Shown here piece by piece: positions 10,137 to 23,303 of a stretch of DNA of 64,000 bases (the first letter of the stretch is position 1; every line of letters begins with the position of its first letter). The stretch lies in NCBI GenBank assembly GCA_964057225.1, contig OZ059900.1, forward strand, positions 25,559,638 through 25,623,637. The letters are read 5' to 3'. This stretch comes from Auanema rhodensis. Lineage: Eukaryota; Nematoda; Chromadorea; Rhabditida; Rhabditidae. Made by a program: the position numbers and the translations under genes. The notes beneath the pieces were generated by a model. That model ran no database searches. It was not told the origin of the DNA and saw only the letters and a program-made list of their open reading frames with translations.

Positions 10137-13100
10137 CTAAAAACTGGTTTTCCAGCATAATAAAATATTTCTCAAGGGAAAAACTGTGTTTTTATATTTT
10201 TCTAGTGTTCAGCATGTGAAATGCTTTATTTTAGTATGTAACACGCTGAAATTCGTTGCATTTGACGACTCATATGAACAAAAATCGATTTAATCAATAT
10301 TAGCCATAAGGGGCGTGCCCTCAGAATATGCTAATTTCCTTAATTTTCTAACCCCTGTTTTTTTGTCGTGAAAGTGGAACTAGACGTTGTACGAACAATT
10401 TTGAGCTAGGTTTCATTGACATTGCATGAGTTTGAACACATGAAATCGTAAGTCAAAACCTTGTTTACAGCGAAATTTCCAAAAACTGGTTTTCCAGCAT
10501 AATAAAATATTTCTCATGGGAAATACTGTGTTTTTGTATTTTTCTAGTGTTCAGCATGTAAAATGCTTCATTTTAGTATGTAACACGCTGAAATTCGTTG
10601 CATTTGACGACTCATATGAACAAAAATCGATTTAATCAATATTAGCCATAAGGGGCGTGCCCTCAGAATATGCTAATTTCCTTAATTTTCTAACCCCTGT
10701 TTTTTTGTCGTGAAAGTGGAACTAGACGTTGTACGAACAATTTTGAGCTAGGTTTCATTGACATTGCATGAGTTTGAACACATGAAATCGTAAGTCAAAA
10801 CCTTGTTTACAGCGAAATTTCCAAAAACTGGTTTTCCAGCATAATAAAATATTTCTCATGGGAAAAACTGTGTTTTTGTATTTTTCTAGTGTTCAGCATG
10901 TAAAATGCTTCATTTTAGTATGTAACACGCTGAAATTCGTTGCATTTGACGACTCATATGAACAAAAATCGATTTAATCAATATTAGCCATAAGGGGTGT
11001 GCCCTCAGAATATGCTAATTTCCTTAATTTTCTAACCCCTGTTTTTTTGTCGTGAAAGTGGAACTAGACGTTGTACGAACAATTTTGAGCTAGGTTTCAT
11101 TGACATTGCATGAGTTTGAACACATGAAATCGTAAGTCAAAACCTTGTTTACAGCGAAATTTCCAAAAACTGGTTTTCCAGCATAATAAAATATTTCTCA
11201 TGGGAAATACTGTGTTTTTGTATTTTTCTAGTGTTCAGCATGTAAAATGCTTCATTTTAGTATGTAACACGCTGAAATTCGTTGCATTTGACGACTCATA
11301 TGAACAAAAATCGATTTAATCAATATTAGCCATAAGGGGCGTGCCCTCAGAATATGCTAATTTCCTTAATTTTCTAACCCCTGTTTTTTTGTCGTGAAAG
11401 TGGAACTAGACGTTGTACGAACAATTTTGAGCTAGGTTTCATTGACATTGCATGAGTTTGAACACATGAAATCGTAAGTCAAAACCTTGTTTACAGCGAA
11501 ATTTCCAAAAACTGGTTTTCCAGCATAATAAAATATTTCTCATGGGAAATACTGTGTTTTTGTATTTTTCTAGTGTTCAGCATGTAAAATGCTTCATTTT
11601 AGTATGTAACACGCTGAAATTCGTTGCATTTGACGACTCATATGAACAAAAATCGATGTAATCAATATTAGCCAAAGGGGCGTGCCCTCAGAATATGCTA
11701 ATTTCCTTAATTTTCTAACCCCTGTTTTTTTGTCGTGAAAGTGGAACTAGACGTTGTACGAACAATTTTGAGCTAGGTTTCATTGACATTGCATCAGTTT
11801 GAACACATGAAATCGTAAGTCAAAACCTTGTTTACAGCGAAATTTCCAAAAACTGGTTTTCCAGCATAATAAAATATTTCTCATGGGAAATACTGTGTTT
11901 TTGTATTTTTCTAGTGTTCAGCATGTAAAATGCTTCATTTTAGTATGTAACACGCTGAAATTCGTTGCATTTGACGACTCATATGAACAAAAATCGATTT
12001 AATCAATATTAGCCATAAGGGGCGTGCCCTCAGAATATGCTAATTTCCTTAATTTTCTAACCCCTGTTTTTTTGTCGTGAAAGTGGAACTAGACGTTGTA
12101 CGAACAATTTTGAGCTAGGTTTCATTGACATTGCATGAGTTTGAACACATGAAATCGTAAGTCAAAACCTTGTTTACAGCGAAATTTCCAAAAACTGGTT
12201 TTCCAGCATAATACAATATTTCTCATGGGAAATACTGTGTTTTTGTATTTTTCTAGTGTTCAGCATGTAAAATGCTTCATTTTAGTATGTAACACGCTGA
12301 AATTCGTTGCATTTGACGACTCATATGAACAAAAATCGATTTAATCAATATTAGCCATAAGGGGCGTGCCCTCAGAATATGCAAATTTCCTTAATTTTCT
12401 AACCCCTGTTTTTTTGTCGTGAAAGTGGAACTAGACGTTGTACGAACAATTTTGAGCTAGGTTTCATTGACATTGCATGAGTTTGAACACATGAAATCGT
12501 AAGTCAAAACCTTGTTTACAGCGAAATTTCCAAAAACTGGTTTTCCAGCATAATAAAATATTTCTCATGGGAAATACTGTGTTTTTGTATTTTTCTAGTG
12601 TTCAGTATGTAAAATGCTTCATTTTAGTATGTAACACGCTGAAATTCGTTGCATTTGACGACTCATATGAACAAAAATCGATGTAATCAATATTAGCCAT
12701 AAGGGGCGTGCCCTCAGAATATGCTAATTTCCTTAATTTTCTAACCCCTGTTTTTTAGTCGTGAAAGTGGAACTAGACGTTGTACGAACAATTTTGAGCT
12801 AGGTTTCATTGACATTGCATCAGTTTGAACACATGAAATCGTAAGTCAAAACCTTGTTTACAGCGAAATTTCCAAAAACTGGTTTTCCAGCATAATAAAA
12901 TATTTCTCATGGGAAATACTGTGTTTTTGTATTTTTCTAGTGTTCAGCATGTAAAATGCTTCATTTTAGTATGTAACACGCTGAAATTCGTTGCATTTGA
13001 CGACTCATATGAACAAAAATCGATTTAATCAATATTAGCCATAAGGGGCGTGCCCTCAGAATATGCTAATTTCCTTAATTTTCTAACCCCTGTTTTTTTG

Positions 13101-15682
13101 TCGTGAAAGTGGAACTAGACGTTGTACGAACAATTTTGAGCTAGGTTTCATTGACATTGCATGAGTTTGAACACATGAAATCGTAAGTCAAAACCTTGTT
13201 TACAGCGAAATTTCCAAAAACTGGTTTTCCAGCATAATAAAATATTTCTCATGGGAAATACTGTGTTTTTGTATTTTTCTAAAGTTCAGCATGTAAAATG
13301 CTTCATTTTAGTATGTAACACGCTGAAATTCGTTGCATTTGACGACTCATATGAACAAAAATCGATTTAATCAATATTAGCCATAAGGGGCGTGCCCTCA
13401 GAATATGCAAATTTCCTTAATTTTCTAACCCCTGTTTTTTTGTCGTGAAAGTGGAACTAGACGTTGTACGAACAATTTTGAGCTAGGTTTCATTGACATT
13501 GCATGAGTTTGAACACATGAAATCGTAAGTCAAAACCTTGTTTACAGCGAAATTTCCAAAAACTGGTTTTCCAGCATAATAAAATATTTCTCATGGGAAA
13601 TACTGTGTTTTTGTATTTTTCTAGTGTTCAGCATGTAAAATGCTTCATTTTAGTATGTAACACGCTGAAATTCGTTGCATTTGACGACTCATATGAACAA
13701 AAATCGATTTAATCAATATTAGCCATAAGGGGCGTGCCCTCAGAATATGCTAATTTCCTTAATTTTCTAACCCCTGTTTTTTTGTCGTGAAAGTGGAACT
13801 AGACGTTGTACGAACAATTTTGAGCTAGGTTTCATTGACATTGCATGAGTTTGAACACATGAAATCGTAAGTCAAAACCTTGTTTACAGCGAAATTTCCA
13901 AAAACTGGTTTTCCAGCATAATAAAATATTTCTCATGGGAAATACTGTGTTTTTGTATTTTTCTAGTGTTCAGCATGTAAAATGCTTCATTTTAGTATGT
14001 AACACGCTGAAATTCGTTGCATTTGACGACTCATATGAACAAAAATCGATTTAATCAATATTAGCCATAAGGGGCGTGCCCTCAGAATATGCTAATTTCC
14101 TTAATTTTCTAACCCCTGTTTTTTTGTTGTGAAAGTGGAACTAGACGTTGTACGAACAATTTTGAGCTAGGTTTCATTGACATTGCATGAGTTTGAACAC
14201 ATGAAATCGTAAGTCAAAACCTTGTTTACAGCGAAATTTCCAAAAACTGGTTTTCCAGCATAATAAAATATTTCTCATGGGAAATACTGTGTTTTTGTAT
14301 TTTTCTAGTGTTCAGCATGTAAAATGCTTCATTTTAGTATGTAACACGCTGAAATTCGTTGCATTTGACGACTCATATGAACAAAAATCGATGTAATCAA
14401 TATTAGCCAAAGGGGCGTGCCCTCAGAATATGCTAATTTCCTTAATTTTCTAACCCCTGTTTTTTTGTCGTGAAAGTGGAACTAGACGTTGTACGAACAA
14501 TTTTGAGCTAGGTTTCATTGACATTGCATCAGTTTGAACACATGAAATCGTAAGTCAAAACCTTGTTTACAGCGAAATTTCCAAAAACTGGTTTTCCAGC
14601 ATAATAAAATATTTCTCATGGGAAATACTGTGTTTTTGTATTTTTCTAGTGTTCAGCATGTAAAATGCTTCATTTTAGTATGTAACACGCTGAAATTCGT
14701 TGCATTTGACGACTCATATGAACAAAAATCGATTTAATCAATATTAGCCATAAGGGGCGTGCCCTCAGAATATGCTAATTTCCTTAATTTTCTAACCCCT
14801 GTTTTTTTGTCGTGAAAGTGGAACTAGACGTTGTACGAACAATTTTGAGCTAGGTTTCATTGACATTGCATGAGTTTGAACACATGAAATCGTAAGTCAA
14901 AACCTTGTTTACAGCGAAATTTCCAAAAACTGGTTTTCCAGCATAATACAATATTTCTCATGGGAAATACTGTGTTTTTGTATTTTTCTAGTGTTCAGCA
15001 TGTAAAATGCTTCATTTTAGTATGTAACACGCTGAAATTCGTTGCATTTGACGACTCATATGAACAAAAATCGATTTAATCAATATTAGCCATAAGGGGC
15101 GTGCCCTCAGAATATGCAAATTTCCTTAATTTTCTAACCCCTGTTTTTTTGTCGTGAAAGTGGAACTAGACGTTGTACGAACAATTTTGAGCTAGGTTTC
15201 ATTGACATTGCATGAGTTTGAACACATGAAATCGTAAGTCAAAACCTTGTTTACAGCGAAATTTCCAAAAACTGGTTTTCCAGCATAATAAAATATTTCT
15301 CATGGGAAATACTGTGTTTTTGTATTTTTCTAGTGTTCAGTATGTAAAATGCTTCATTTTAGTATGTAACACGCTGAAATTCGTTGCATTTGACGACTCA
15401 TATGAACAAAAATCGATGTAATCAATATTAGCCATAAGGGGCGTGCCCTCAGAATATGCTAATTTCCTTAATTTTCTAACCCCTGTTTTTTAGTCGTGAA
15501 AGTGGAACTAGACGTTGTACGAACAATTTTGAGCTAGGTTTCATTGACATTGCATCAGTTTGAACACATGAAATCGTAAGTCAAAACCTTGTTTACAGCG
15601 AAATTTCCAAAAACTGGTTTTCCAGCATAATAAAATATTTCTCATGGGAAATACTGTGTTTTTGTATTTTTCTAGTGTTCAG
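10137..15682 (+). repeat. 20-monomer duplication, copy B
   Basis: Downstream partner of the interval beginning at 3,299. The only difference I noticed in this 5.5 kb is a C-to-T change at 10,998 (GGGGTGTG, a CpG transition; its partner is 4,160). Reading by eye could miss others. After 15,682 the two copies go out of register by one monomer because copy A contains an extra duplicated monomer. Confidence 0.86.
11655..14389 (+). repeat. 8-monomer HOR unit, copy 3 (2,735 bp)
   Basis: A full m1-to-m8 unit, with TACAAT near 12,214, ATGCAAAT near 12,380 and 13,406, AGTATG near 12,604, GTTTTTTAGTCG near 12,755, CTAAAGTTC at 13,279 and GTTGTG near 14,127. It lies exactly 6,838 bp from copy 1. Confidence 0.87.
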
Positions 15683-16771
15683 CATGTAAAATGCTTCATT
15701 TTAGTATGTAACACGCTGAAATTCGTTGCATTTGACGACTCATATGAACAAAAATCGATTTAATCAATATTAGCCATAAGGGGCGTGCCCTCAGAATATG
15801 CTAATTTCCTTAATTTTCTAACCCCTGTTTTTTTGTCGTGAAAGTGGAACTAGACGTTGTACGAACAATTTTGAGCTAGGTTTCATTGACATTGCATGAG
15901 TTTGAACACATGAAATCGTAAGTCAAAACCTTGTTTACAGCGAAATTTCCAAAAACTGGTTTTCCAGCATAATAAAATATTTCTCATGGGAAATACTGTG
16001 TTTTTGTATTTTTCTAAAGTTCAGCATGTAAAATGCTTCATTTTAGTATGTAACACGCTGAAATTCGTTGCATTTGACGACTCATATGAACAAAAATCGA
16101 TTTAATCAATATTAGCCATAAGGGGCGTGCCCTCAGAATATGCAAATTTCCTTAATTTTCTAACCCCTGTTTTTTTGTCGTGAAAGTGGAACTAGACGTT
16201 GTACGAACAATTTTGAGCTAGGTTTCATTGACATTGCATGAGTTTGAACACATGAAATCGTAAGTCAAAACCTTGTTTACAGCGAAATTTCCAAAAACTG
16301 GTTTTCCAGCATAATAAAATATTTCTCATGGGAAATACTGTGTTTTTGTATTTTTCTAGTGTTCAGCATGTAAAATGCTTCATTTTAGTATGTAACACGC
16401 TGAAATTCGTTGCATTTGACGACTCATATGAACAAAAATCGATTTAATCAATATTAGCCATAAGGGGCGTGCCCTCAGAATATGCTAATTTCCTTAATTT
16501 TCTAACCCCTGTTTTTTTGTCGTGAAAGTGGAACTAGACGTTGTACGAACAATTTTGAGCTAGGTTTCATTGACATTGCATGAGTTTGAACACATGAAAT
16601 CGTAAGTCAAAACCTTGTTTACAGCGAAATTTCCAAAAACTGGTTTTCCAGCATAATAAAATATTTCTCATGGGAAATACTGTGTTTTTGTATTTTTCTA
16701 GTGTTCAGCATGTAAAATGCTTCATTTTAGTATGTAACACGCTGAAATTCGTTGCATTTGACGACTCATAT
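14390..16771 (+). repeat. 8-monomer HOR unit, copy 4 (m1 to m7)
   Basis: Follows copy 3 directly, with the same variant order through m7. The eighth position is taken by a different monomer with AACGGG (16,806), GTTGTG and AACAAATG. That monomer opens the next block and suggests that block 3 was seeded from an m8-like copy that gained two more changes. Confidence 0.82.
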
Positions 16772-17455
16772 GAACAAAAATCGATTTAATCAATATTAGC
16801 CATAACGGGCGTGCCCTCAGAATATGCTAATTTCCTTAATTTTCTAACCCCTGTTTTTTTGTTGTGAAAGTGGAACTAGACGTTGTACGAACAATTTTGA
16901 GCTAGGTTTCATTGACATTGCATGAGTTTGAACAAATGAAATCGTAAGTCAAAACCTTGTTTACAGCGAAATTTCCAAAAACTGGTTTTCCAGCATAATA
17001 AAATATTTCTCATGGGAAATACTGTGTTTTTGTATTTTTCTAGTGTTCAGCATGTAAAATGCTTCATTTTAGTATGTAACACGCTGAAATTCGTTGCATT
17101 TGACGACTCATATGAACAAAAATCGATTTAATCAATATTAGCCATAAGGGGCGTGCCCTCAGAATATGCTAATTTCCTTAATTTTCTAACCCCTGTTTTT
17201 TTGTCGTGAAAGTGGAACTAGACGTTGTACGAACAATTTTGAGCTAGGTTTCATTGACATTGCATGAGTTTGAACACATGAAATCGTAAGTCAAAACCTT
17301 GTTTACAGCGAAATTTCCAAAAACTGGTTTTCCAGCATAATAAAATATTTCTCATGGGAAATACTGTGTTTTTGTATTTTTCTAGTGTTCAGCATGTAAA
17401 ATGCTTCATTTTAGTATGTAACACGCTGAAATTCGTTGCATTTGACGACTCATAT
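16772..17455 (+). repeat. Two-monomer unit at the left edge of block 3
   Basis: The AACGGG monomer and its consensus-like neighbour recur 684 bp later with the same three linked changes (AACGGG, GTTGTG, AACAAATG). This looks like a simple dimer duplication. Confidence 0.78.
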
Positions 17456-18149
17456 GAACAAAAATCGATTTAATCAATATTAGCCATAACGGGCGTGCCC
17501 TCAGAATATGCTAATTTCCTTAATTTTCTAACCCCTGTTTTTTTGTTGTGAAAGTGGAACTAGACGTTGTACGAACAATTTTGAGCTAGGTTTCATTGAC
17601 ATTGCATGAGTTTGAACAAATGAAATCGTAAGTCAAAACCTTGTTTACAGCGAAATTTCCAAAAACTGGTTTTCCAGCATAATAAAATATTTCTCATGGG
17701 AAATACTGTGTTTTTGTATTTTTCTAGTGTTCAGCATGTAAAATGCTTCATTTTAGTATGTAACACGCTGAAATTCGTTGCATTTGACGACTCATATGAA
17801 CAAAAATCGATTTAATCAATATTAGCCATAAGGGGCGTGCCCTCAGAATATGCTAATTTCCTTAATTTTCTAACCCCTGTTTTTTTGTCGTGAAAGTGGA
17901 ACTAGACGTTGTACGAACAATTTTGAGCTAGGTTTCATTGACATTGCATGAGTTTGAACACATGAAATCGTAAGTCAAAACCTTGTTTACAGCGAAATTT
18001 CCAAAAACTGGTTTTCCAGCATAATAAAATATTTCTCATGGGAAATACTGTGTTTTTGTATTTTTCTAGTGTTCAGCATGTAAAATGCTTCATTTTAGTA
18101 TGTAACACGCTGAAATTCGTTGCATTTGACGACTCATATGAACAAAAAT

Positions 18150-19859
18150 TGATTTAATCAATATTAGCCATAAGGGGCGTGCCCTCAGAATATGCTAATT
18201 TCCTTAATTTTCTAACCCCTGTTTTTTTGTCGTGAAAGTGGAACTAGACGTTGTACGAACAATTTTGAGCTAGGTTTCATTGACATTGCATGAGTTTGAA
18301 CACATGAAATCGTAAGTCAAAACCTTGTTTACAGCGAAATTTCCAAAAACTGGTTTTCCAGCATAATAAAATATTTCTCATGGGAAATACTGTGTTTTTG
18401 TATTTTTCTAGTGTTCAGCATGTAAAATGCTTCATTTTAGTACGTAACACGCTGAAATTCGTTGCATTTGACGACTCATATGAACAAAAATCGATTTAAT
18501 CAATATTAGCCATAAGGGGCGTGCCCTCAGAATATGCTAATTTCCTTAATTTTCTAACCCCTGTTTTTTTGTCGTGAAAGTGGAACTAGACGTTTTACGA
18601 ACAATTTTGAGCTAGGTTTCATTGACATTGCATGAGTTTGAACACATGAAATCGTAAGTCAAAACCTTGTTTACAGCGAAATTTCCAAAAACTGGTTTTC
18701 CAGCATAATAAAATATTTCTCATGGGAAATACTGTGTTTTTGTATTTTTCTAGTGTTCAGCATGTAAAATGCTTCATTTTAGTATGTAACACGCTGAAAT
18801 TCGTTGCATTTGACGACTCATATGAACAAAAATCGATTTAATCAATATTAGCCATGAGGGGCGTGCCCTCAGAATATGCTAATTTCCTTAATTTTCTAAC
18901 CCCTGCTTTTTTGTCGTGAAAGTGGAACTAGACGTTTTACGAACAATTTTGAGCTAGGTTTCATTGACATTGCATGAGTTTGAACACATGAAATCGTAAG
19001 TCAAAACCTTGTTTACAGCGAAATTTCCAAAAACTGGTTTTCCAGCATAATAAAATATTTCTCATGGGAAATACTGTGTTTTTGTATTTTTCTAGTGTTC
19101 AGCATGTAAAATGCTTCATTTTAGTATGTAACACGCTGAAATTCGTTGCATTTGACGACTCATATGACCAAAAATCGATTTAATCAATATTAGCCATAAG
19201 GGGCGTGCCCTCAGAATATGCTAATTTCCTTAATTTTCTAACCCCTGTTTTTTTGTCGTGAAAGTGGAACTAGACGTTGTACGAACAATTTTGAGCTAGG
19301 TTTCATTGACATTGCATGAGTTTGAACACATGAAATCGTAAGTCAAAACCTTGTTTACAGCGAAATTTCCAAAAACTGGTTTTCCAGCATAATAAAATAT
19401 TTCTCATGGGAAATACTGTGTTTTTGTATTTTTCTAGTGTTCAGCATGTAAAATGCTTCATTTTAGTATGTAACACGCTGAAATTCGTTGCATTTGACGA
19501 CTCATATGAACAAAAATCGATTTAATCAATATTAGCCATAAGGGGCGTGCCCTCAGAATATGCTAATTTCCTTAATTTTCTAACCCCTGTTTTTTTGTCG
19601 TGAAAGTGGAACTAGACGTTGTACGAACAATTTTGAGCTAGGTTTCATTGACATTGCATGAGTTTGAACACATGAAATCGTAAGTCAAAACCTTGTTTAC
19701 AGCGAAATTTCCAAAAACTGGTTTTCCAGCATAATAAAAAATTTCTCATGGGAAATACTGTGTTTTTGTATTTTTCTAGTGTTCAGCATGTAAAATGCTT
19801 CATTTTAGTATGTAACACGCTGAAATTCGTTGCATTTGACGACTCATATGAACAAAAAT
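18150..19859 (+). repeat. 5-monomer unit (1,710 bp), copy 1
   Basis: Starts at the AATTGATT variant and runs through TACGTAAC, GTTTTACG, CCATGAGG with CCTGCTTTTTT, and ATGACC. The first three monomers recur 1,710 bp downstream. A unique extra A (AATAAAAAATTT near 19,738) is a T-to-A substitution, not an insertion, since the phase is unchanged. Confidence 0.8.
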
Positions 19860-20860
19860 TGATTTAATCAATATTAGCCATAAGGGGCGTGCCCTCAGAA
19901 TATGCTAATTTCCTTAATTTTCTAACCCCTGTTTTTTTGTCGTGAAAGTGGAACTAGACGTTGTACGAACAATTTTGAGCTAGGTTTCATTGACATTGCA
20001 TGAGTTTGAACACATGAAATCGTAAGTCAAAACCTTGTTTACAGCGAAATTTCCAAAAACTGGTTTTCCAGCATAATAAAATATTTCTCATGGGAAATAC
20101 TGTGTTTTTGTATTTTTCTAGTGTTCAGCATGTAAAATGCTTCATTTTAGTACGTAACACGCTGAAATTCGTTGCATTTGACGACTCATATGAACAAAAA
20201 TCGATTTAATCAATATTAGCCATAAGGGGCGTGCCCTTAGAATATGCTAATTTCCTTAATTTTCTAACCCCTGTTTTTTTGTCGTGAAAGTGGAACTAGA
20301 CGTTTTACGAACAATTTTGAGCTAGGTTTCATTGACATTGCATGAGTTTGAACACATGAAATCGTAAGTCAAAACCTTGTTTACAGCGAAATTTCCAAAA
20401 ACTGGTTTTCCAGCATAATAAAATATTTCTCATGGGAAATACTGTGTTTTTGTATTTTTCTAGTGTTCAGCATGTAAAATGCTTCATTTTAGTATGTAAC
20501 ACGCTGAAATTCGTTGCATTTGACGACTCATATGAACAAAAATCGATTTAATCAATATTAGCCATGAGGGGCGTGCCCTCAGAATATGCTAATTTCCTTA
20601 ATTTTCTAACCCCTGCTTTTTTGTCGTGAAAGTGGAACTAGACGTTTTACGAACAATTTTGAGCTAGGTTTCATTGACATTGCATGAGTTTGAACACATG
20701 AAATCGTAAGTCAAAACCTTGTTTACAGCGAAATTTCCAAAAACTGGTTTTCCAGCATAATAAAATATTTCTCATGGGAAATACTGTGTTTTTGTATTTT
20801 TCTAGTGTTCAGCATGTAAAATGCTTCATTTTAGTATGTAACACGCTGAAATTCGTTGCA
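19860..20860 (+). repeat. 5-monomer unit, copy 2 (only the first three monomers match)
   Basis: Repeats AATTGATT, TACGTAAC, GTTTTACG and CCATGAGG at 1,710 bp from copy 1. It has its own change, GCCCTTAG at about 20,236 (C to T). After about 20,860 the ATGACC marker expected at 20,878 is missing, so the copy ends or has been overwritten. Confidence 0.78.
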
Positions 20861-21251
20861 TTTGACGACTCATATGAACAAAAATCGATTTAATCAATAT
20901 TAGCCATAAGGGGCGTGCCCTCAGAATATGCTAATTTCCTTAATTTTCTAACCCCTGTTTTTTTGTCGTGAAAGTGGAACTAGACGTTGTACGAACAATT
21001 TTGAGCTAGGTTTCATTGACATTGCATGAGTTTGAACACATGAAATCGTAAGTCAAAACCTTGTTTACAGCGAAATTTCCAAAAACTGGTTTTCCAGCAT
21101 AATAAAATATTTCTCATGGGAAATACTGTGTTTTTGTATTTTTCTAGTGTTCAGCATGTAAAATGCTTCATTTTAGTATGTAACACGCTGAAATTCGTTG
21201 CATTTGACGACTCATATGAACAAAAATCGATTTAATCAATATTAGCCATAA

Positions 21252-23303
21252 CGGGCGTGCCCTCAGAATATGCTAATTTCCTTAATTTTCTAACCCCTGT
21301 TTTTTTGTTGTGAAAGTGGAACTAGACGTTGTACGAACAATTTTGAGCTAGGTTTCATTGACATTGCATGAGTTTGAACAAATGAAATCGTAAGTCAAAA
21401 CCTTGTTTACAGCGAAATTTCCAAAAACTGGTTTTCCAGCATAATAAAATATTTCTCATGGGAAATACTGTGTTTTTGTATTTTTCTAGTGTTCAGCATG
21501 TAAAATGCTTCATTTTAGTATGTAACACGCTGAAATTCGTTGCATTTGACGACTCATATGAACAAAAATCGATTTAATCAATATTAGCCATAAGGGGCGT
21601 GCCCTCAGAATATGCTAATTTCCTTAATTTTCTAACCCCTGTTTTTTTGTCGTGAAAGTGGAACTAGACGTTGTACGAACAATTTTGAGCTAGGTTTCAT
21701 TGACATTGCATGAGTTTGAACACATGAAATCGTAAGTCAAAACCTTGTTTACAGCGAAATTTCCAAAAACTGGTTTTCCAGCATAATAAAATATTTCTCA
21801 TGGGAAATACTGTGTTTTTGTATTTTTCTAGTGTTCAGCATGTAAAATGCTTCATTTTAGTATGTAACACGCTGAAATTCGTTGCATTTGACGACTCATA
21901 TGACCAAAAATCGATTTAATCAATATTAGCCATAAGGGGCGTGCCCTCAGAATATGCTAATTTCCTTAATTTTCTAACCCCTGTTTTTTTGTCGTGAAAG
22001 TGGAACTAGACGTTGTACGAACAATTTTGAGCTAGGTTTCATTGACATTGCATGAGTTTGAACACATGAAATCGTAAGTCAAAACCTTGTTTACAGCGAA
22101 ATTTCCAAAAACTGGTTTTCCAGCATAATAAAATATTTCTCATGGGAAATACTGTGTTTTTGTATTTTTCTAGTGTTCAGCATGTAAAATGCTTCATTTT
22201 AGTATGTAACACGCTGAAATTCGTTGCATTTGACGACTCATATGAACAAAAATCGATTTAATCAATATTAGCCATAAGGGGCGTGCCCTCAGAATATGCT
22301 AATTTCCTTAATTTTCTAACCCCTGTTTTTTTGTCGTGAAAGTGGAACTAGACGTTGTACGAACAATTTTGAGCTAGGTTTCATTGACATTGCATGAGTT
22401 TGAACACATGAAATCGTAAGTCAAAACCTTGTTTACAGCGAAATTTCCAAAAACTGGTTTTCCAGCATAATAAAATATTTCTCATGGGAAATACTGTGTT
22501 TTTGTATTTTTCTAGTGTTCAGCATGTAAAATGCTTCATTTTAGTACGTAACACGCTGAAATTCGTTGCATTTGACGACTCATATGAACAAAAATCGATT
22601 TAATCAATATTAGCCATGAGGGGCGTGCCCTCAGAATATGCTAATTTCCTTAATTTTCTAACCCCTGCTTTTTTGTCGTGAAAGTGGAACTAGACGTTTT
22701 ACGAACAATTTTGAGCTAGGTTTCATTGACATTGCATGAGTTTGAACACATGAAATCGTAAGTCAAAACCTTGTTTACAGCGAAATTTCCAAAAACTGGT
22801 TTTCCAGCATAATAAAATATTTCTCATGGGAAATACTGTGTTTTTGTATTTTTCTAGTGTTCAGCATGTAAAATGCTTCATTTTAGTATGTAACACGCTG
22901 AAATTCGTTGCATTTGACGACTCATATGAACAAAAATCGATTTAATCAATATTAGCCATAAGGGGCGTGCCCTCAGAATATGCTAATTTCCTTAATTTTC
23001 TAACCCCTGTTTTTTTGTCGTGAAAGTGGAACTAGACGTTGTACGAACAATTTTGAGCTAGGTTTCATTGACATTGCATGAGTTTGAACACATGAAATCG
23101 TAAGTCAAAACCTTGTTTACAGCGAAATTTCCAAAAACTGGTTTTCCAGCATAATAAAATATTTCTCATGGGAAATACTGTGTTTTTGTATTTTTCTAGT
23201 GTTCAGCATGTAAAATGCTTCATTTTAGTATGTAACACGCTGAAATTCGTTGCATTTGACGACTCATATGAACAAAAATCGATTTAATCAATATTAGCCA
23301 TAA
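21252..23303 (+). repeat. 6-monomer unit between AACGGG markers
   Basis: It contains ATGACC (21,904), TACGTAAC (22,547) and then directly CCATGAGG (22,618). In the 18.1 kb and 19.9 kb units a separate monomer with GTTTTACG alone lies between those two markers. Offsets from the previous unit change from 7 monomers (20,153 to 22,547) to 6 (20,566 to 22,618), so one monomer was lost by unequal exchange between positions 22,547 and 22,618. Confidence 0.8.

Larger units (their letters stand above)
2641..16771 (+). repeat. Block 2: 8-monomer HOR nested in a 20-monomer duplication
   Basis: The region is built from repeating sets of variant monomers. The defining marker is a copy with ATCGATGTAATC plus a one-base deletion giving GCCAAAGG and a CATCAG variant, at 4,817, 7,552, 11,655 and 14,390. 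Spacings are 2,735, 4,103 and 2,735 bp, i.e. 8, 12 and 8 monomers each minus the one deleted base. The irregular 12-monomer interval contains unrelated copies resembling those near 3.3-4.5 kb. Confidence 0.9.

Noticed and set aside
19728-19745. Apparent homopolymer insertion AATAAAAAATTT
   Set aside because: Phase before and after is unchanged, so it is a T-to-A substitution and not an indel.
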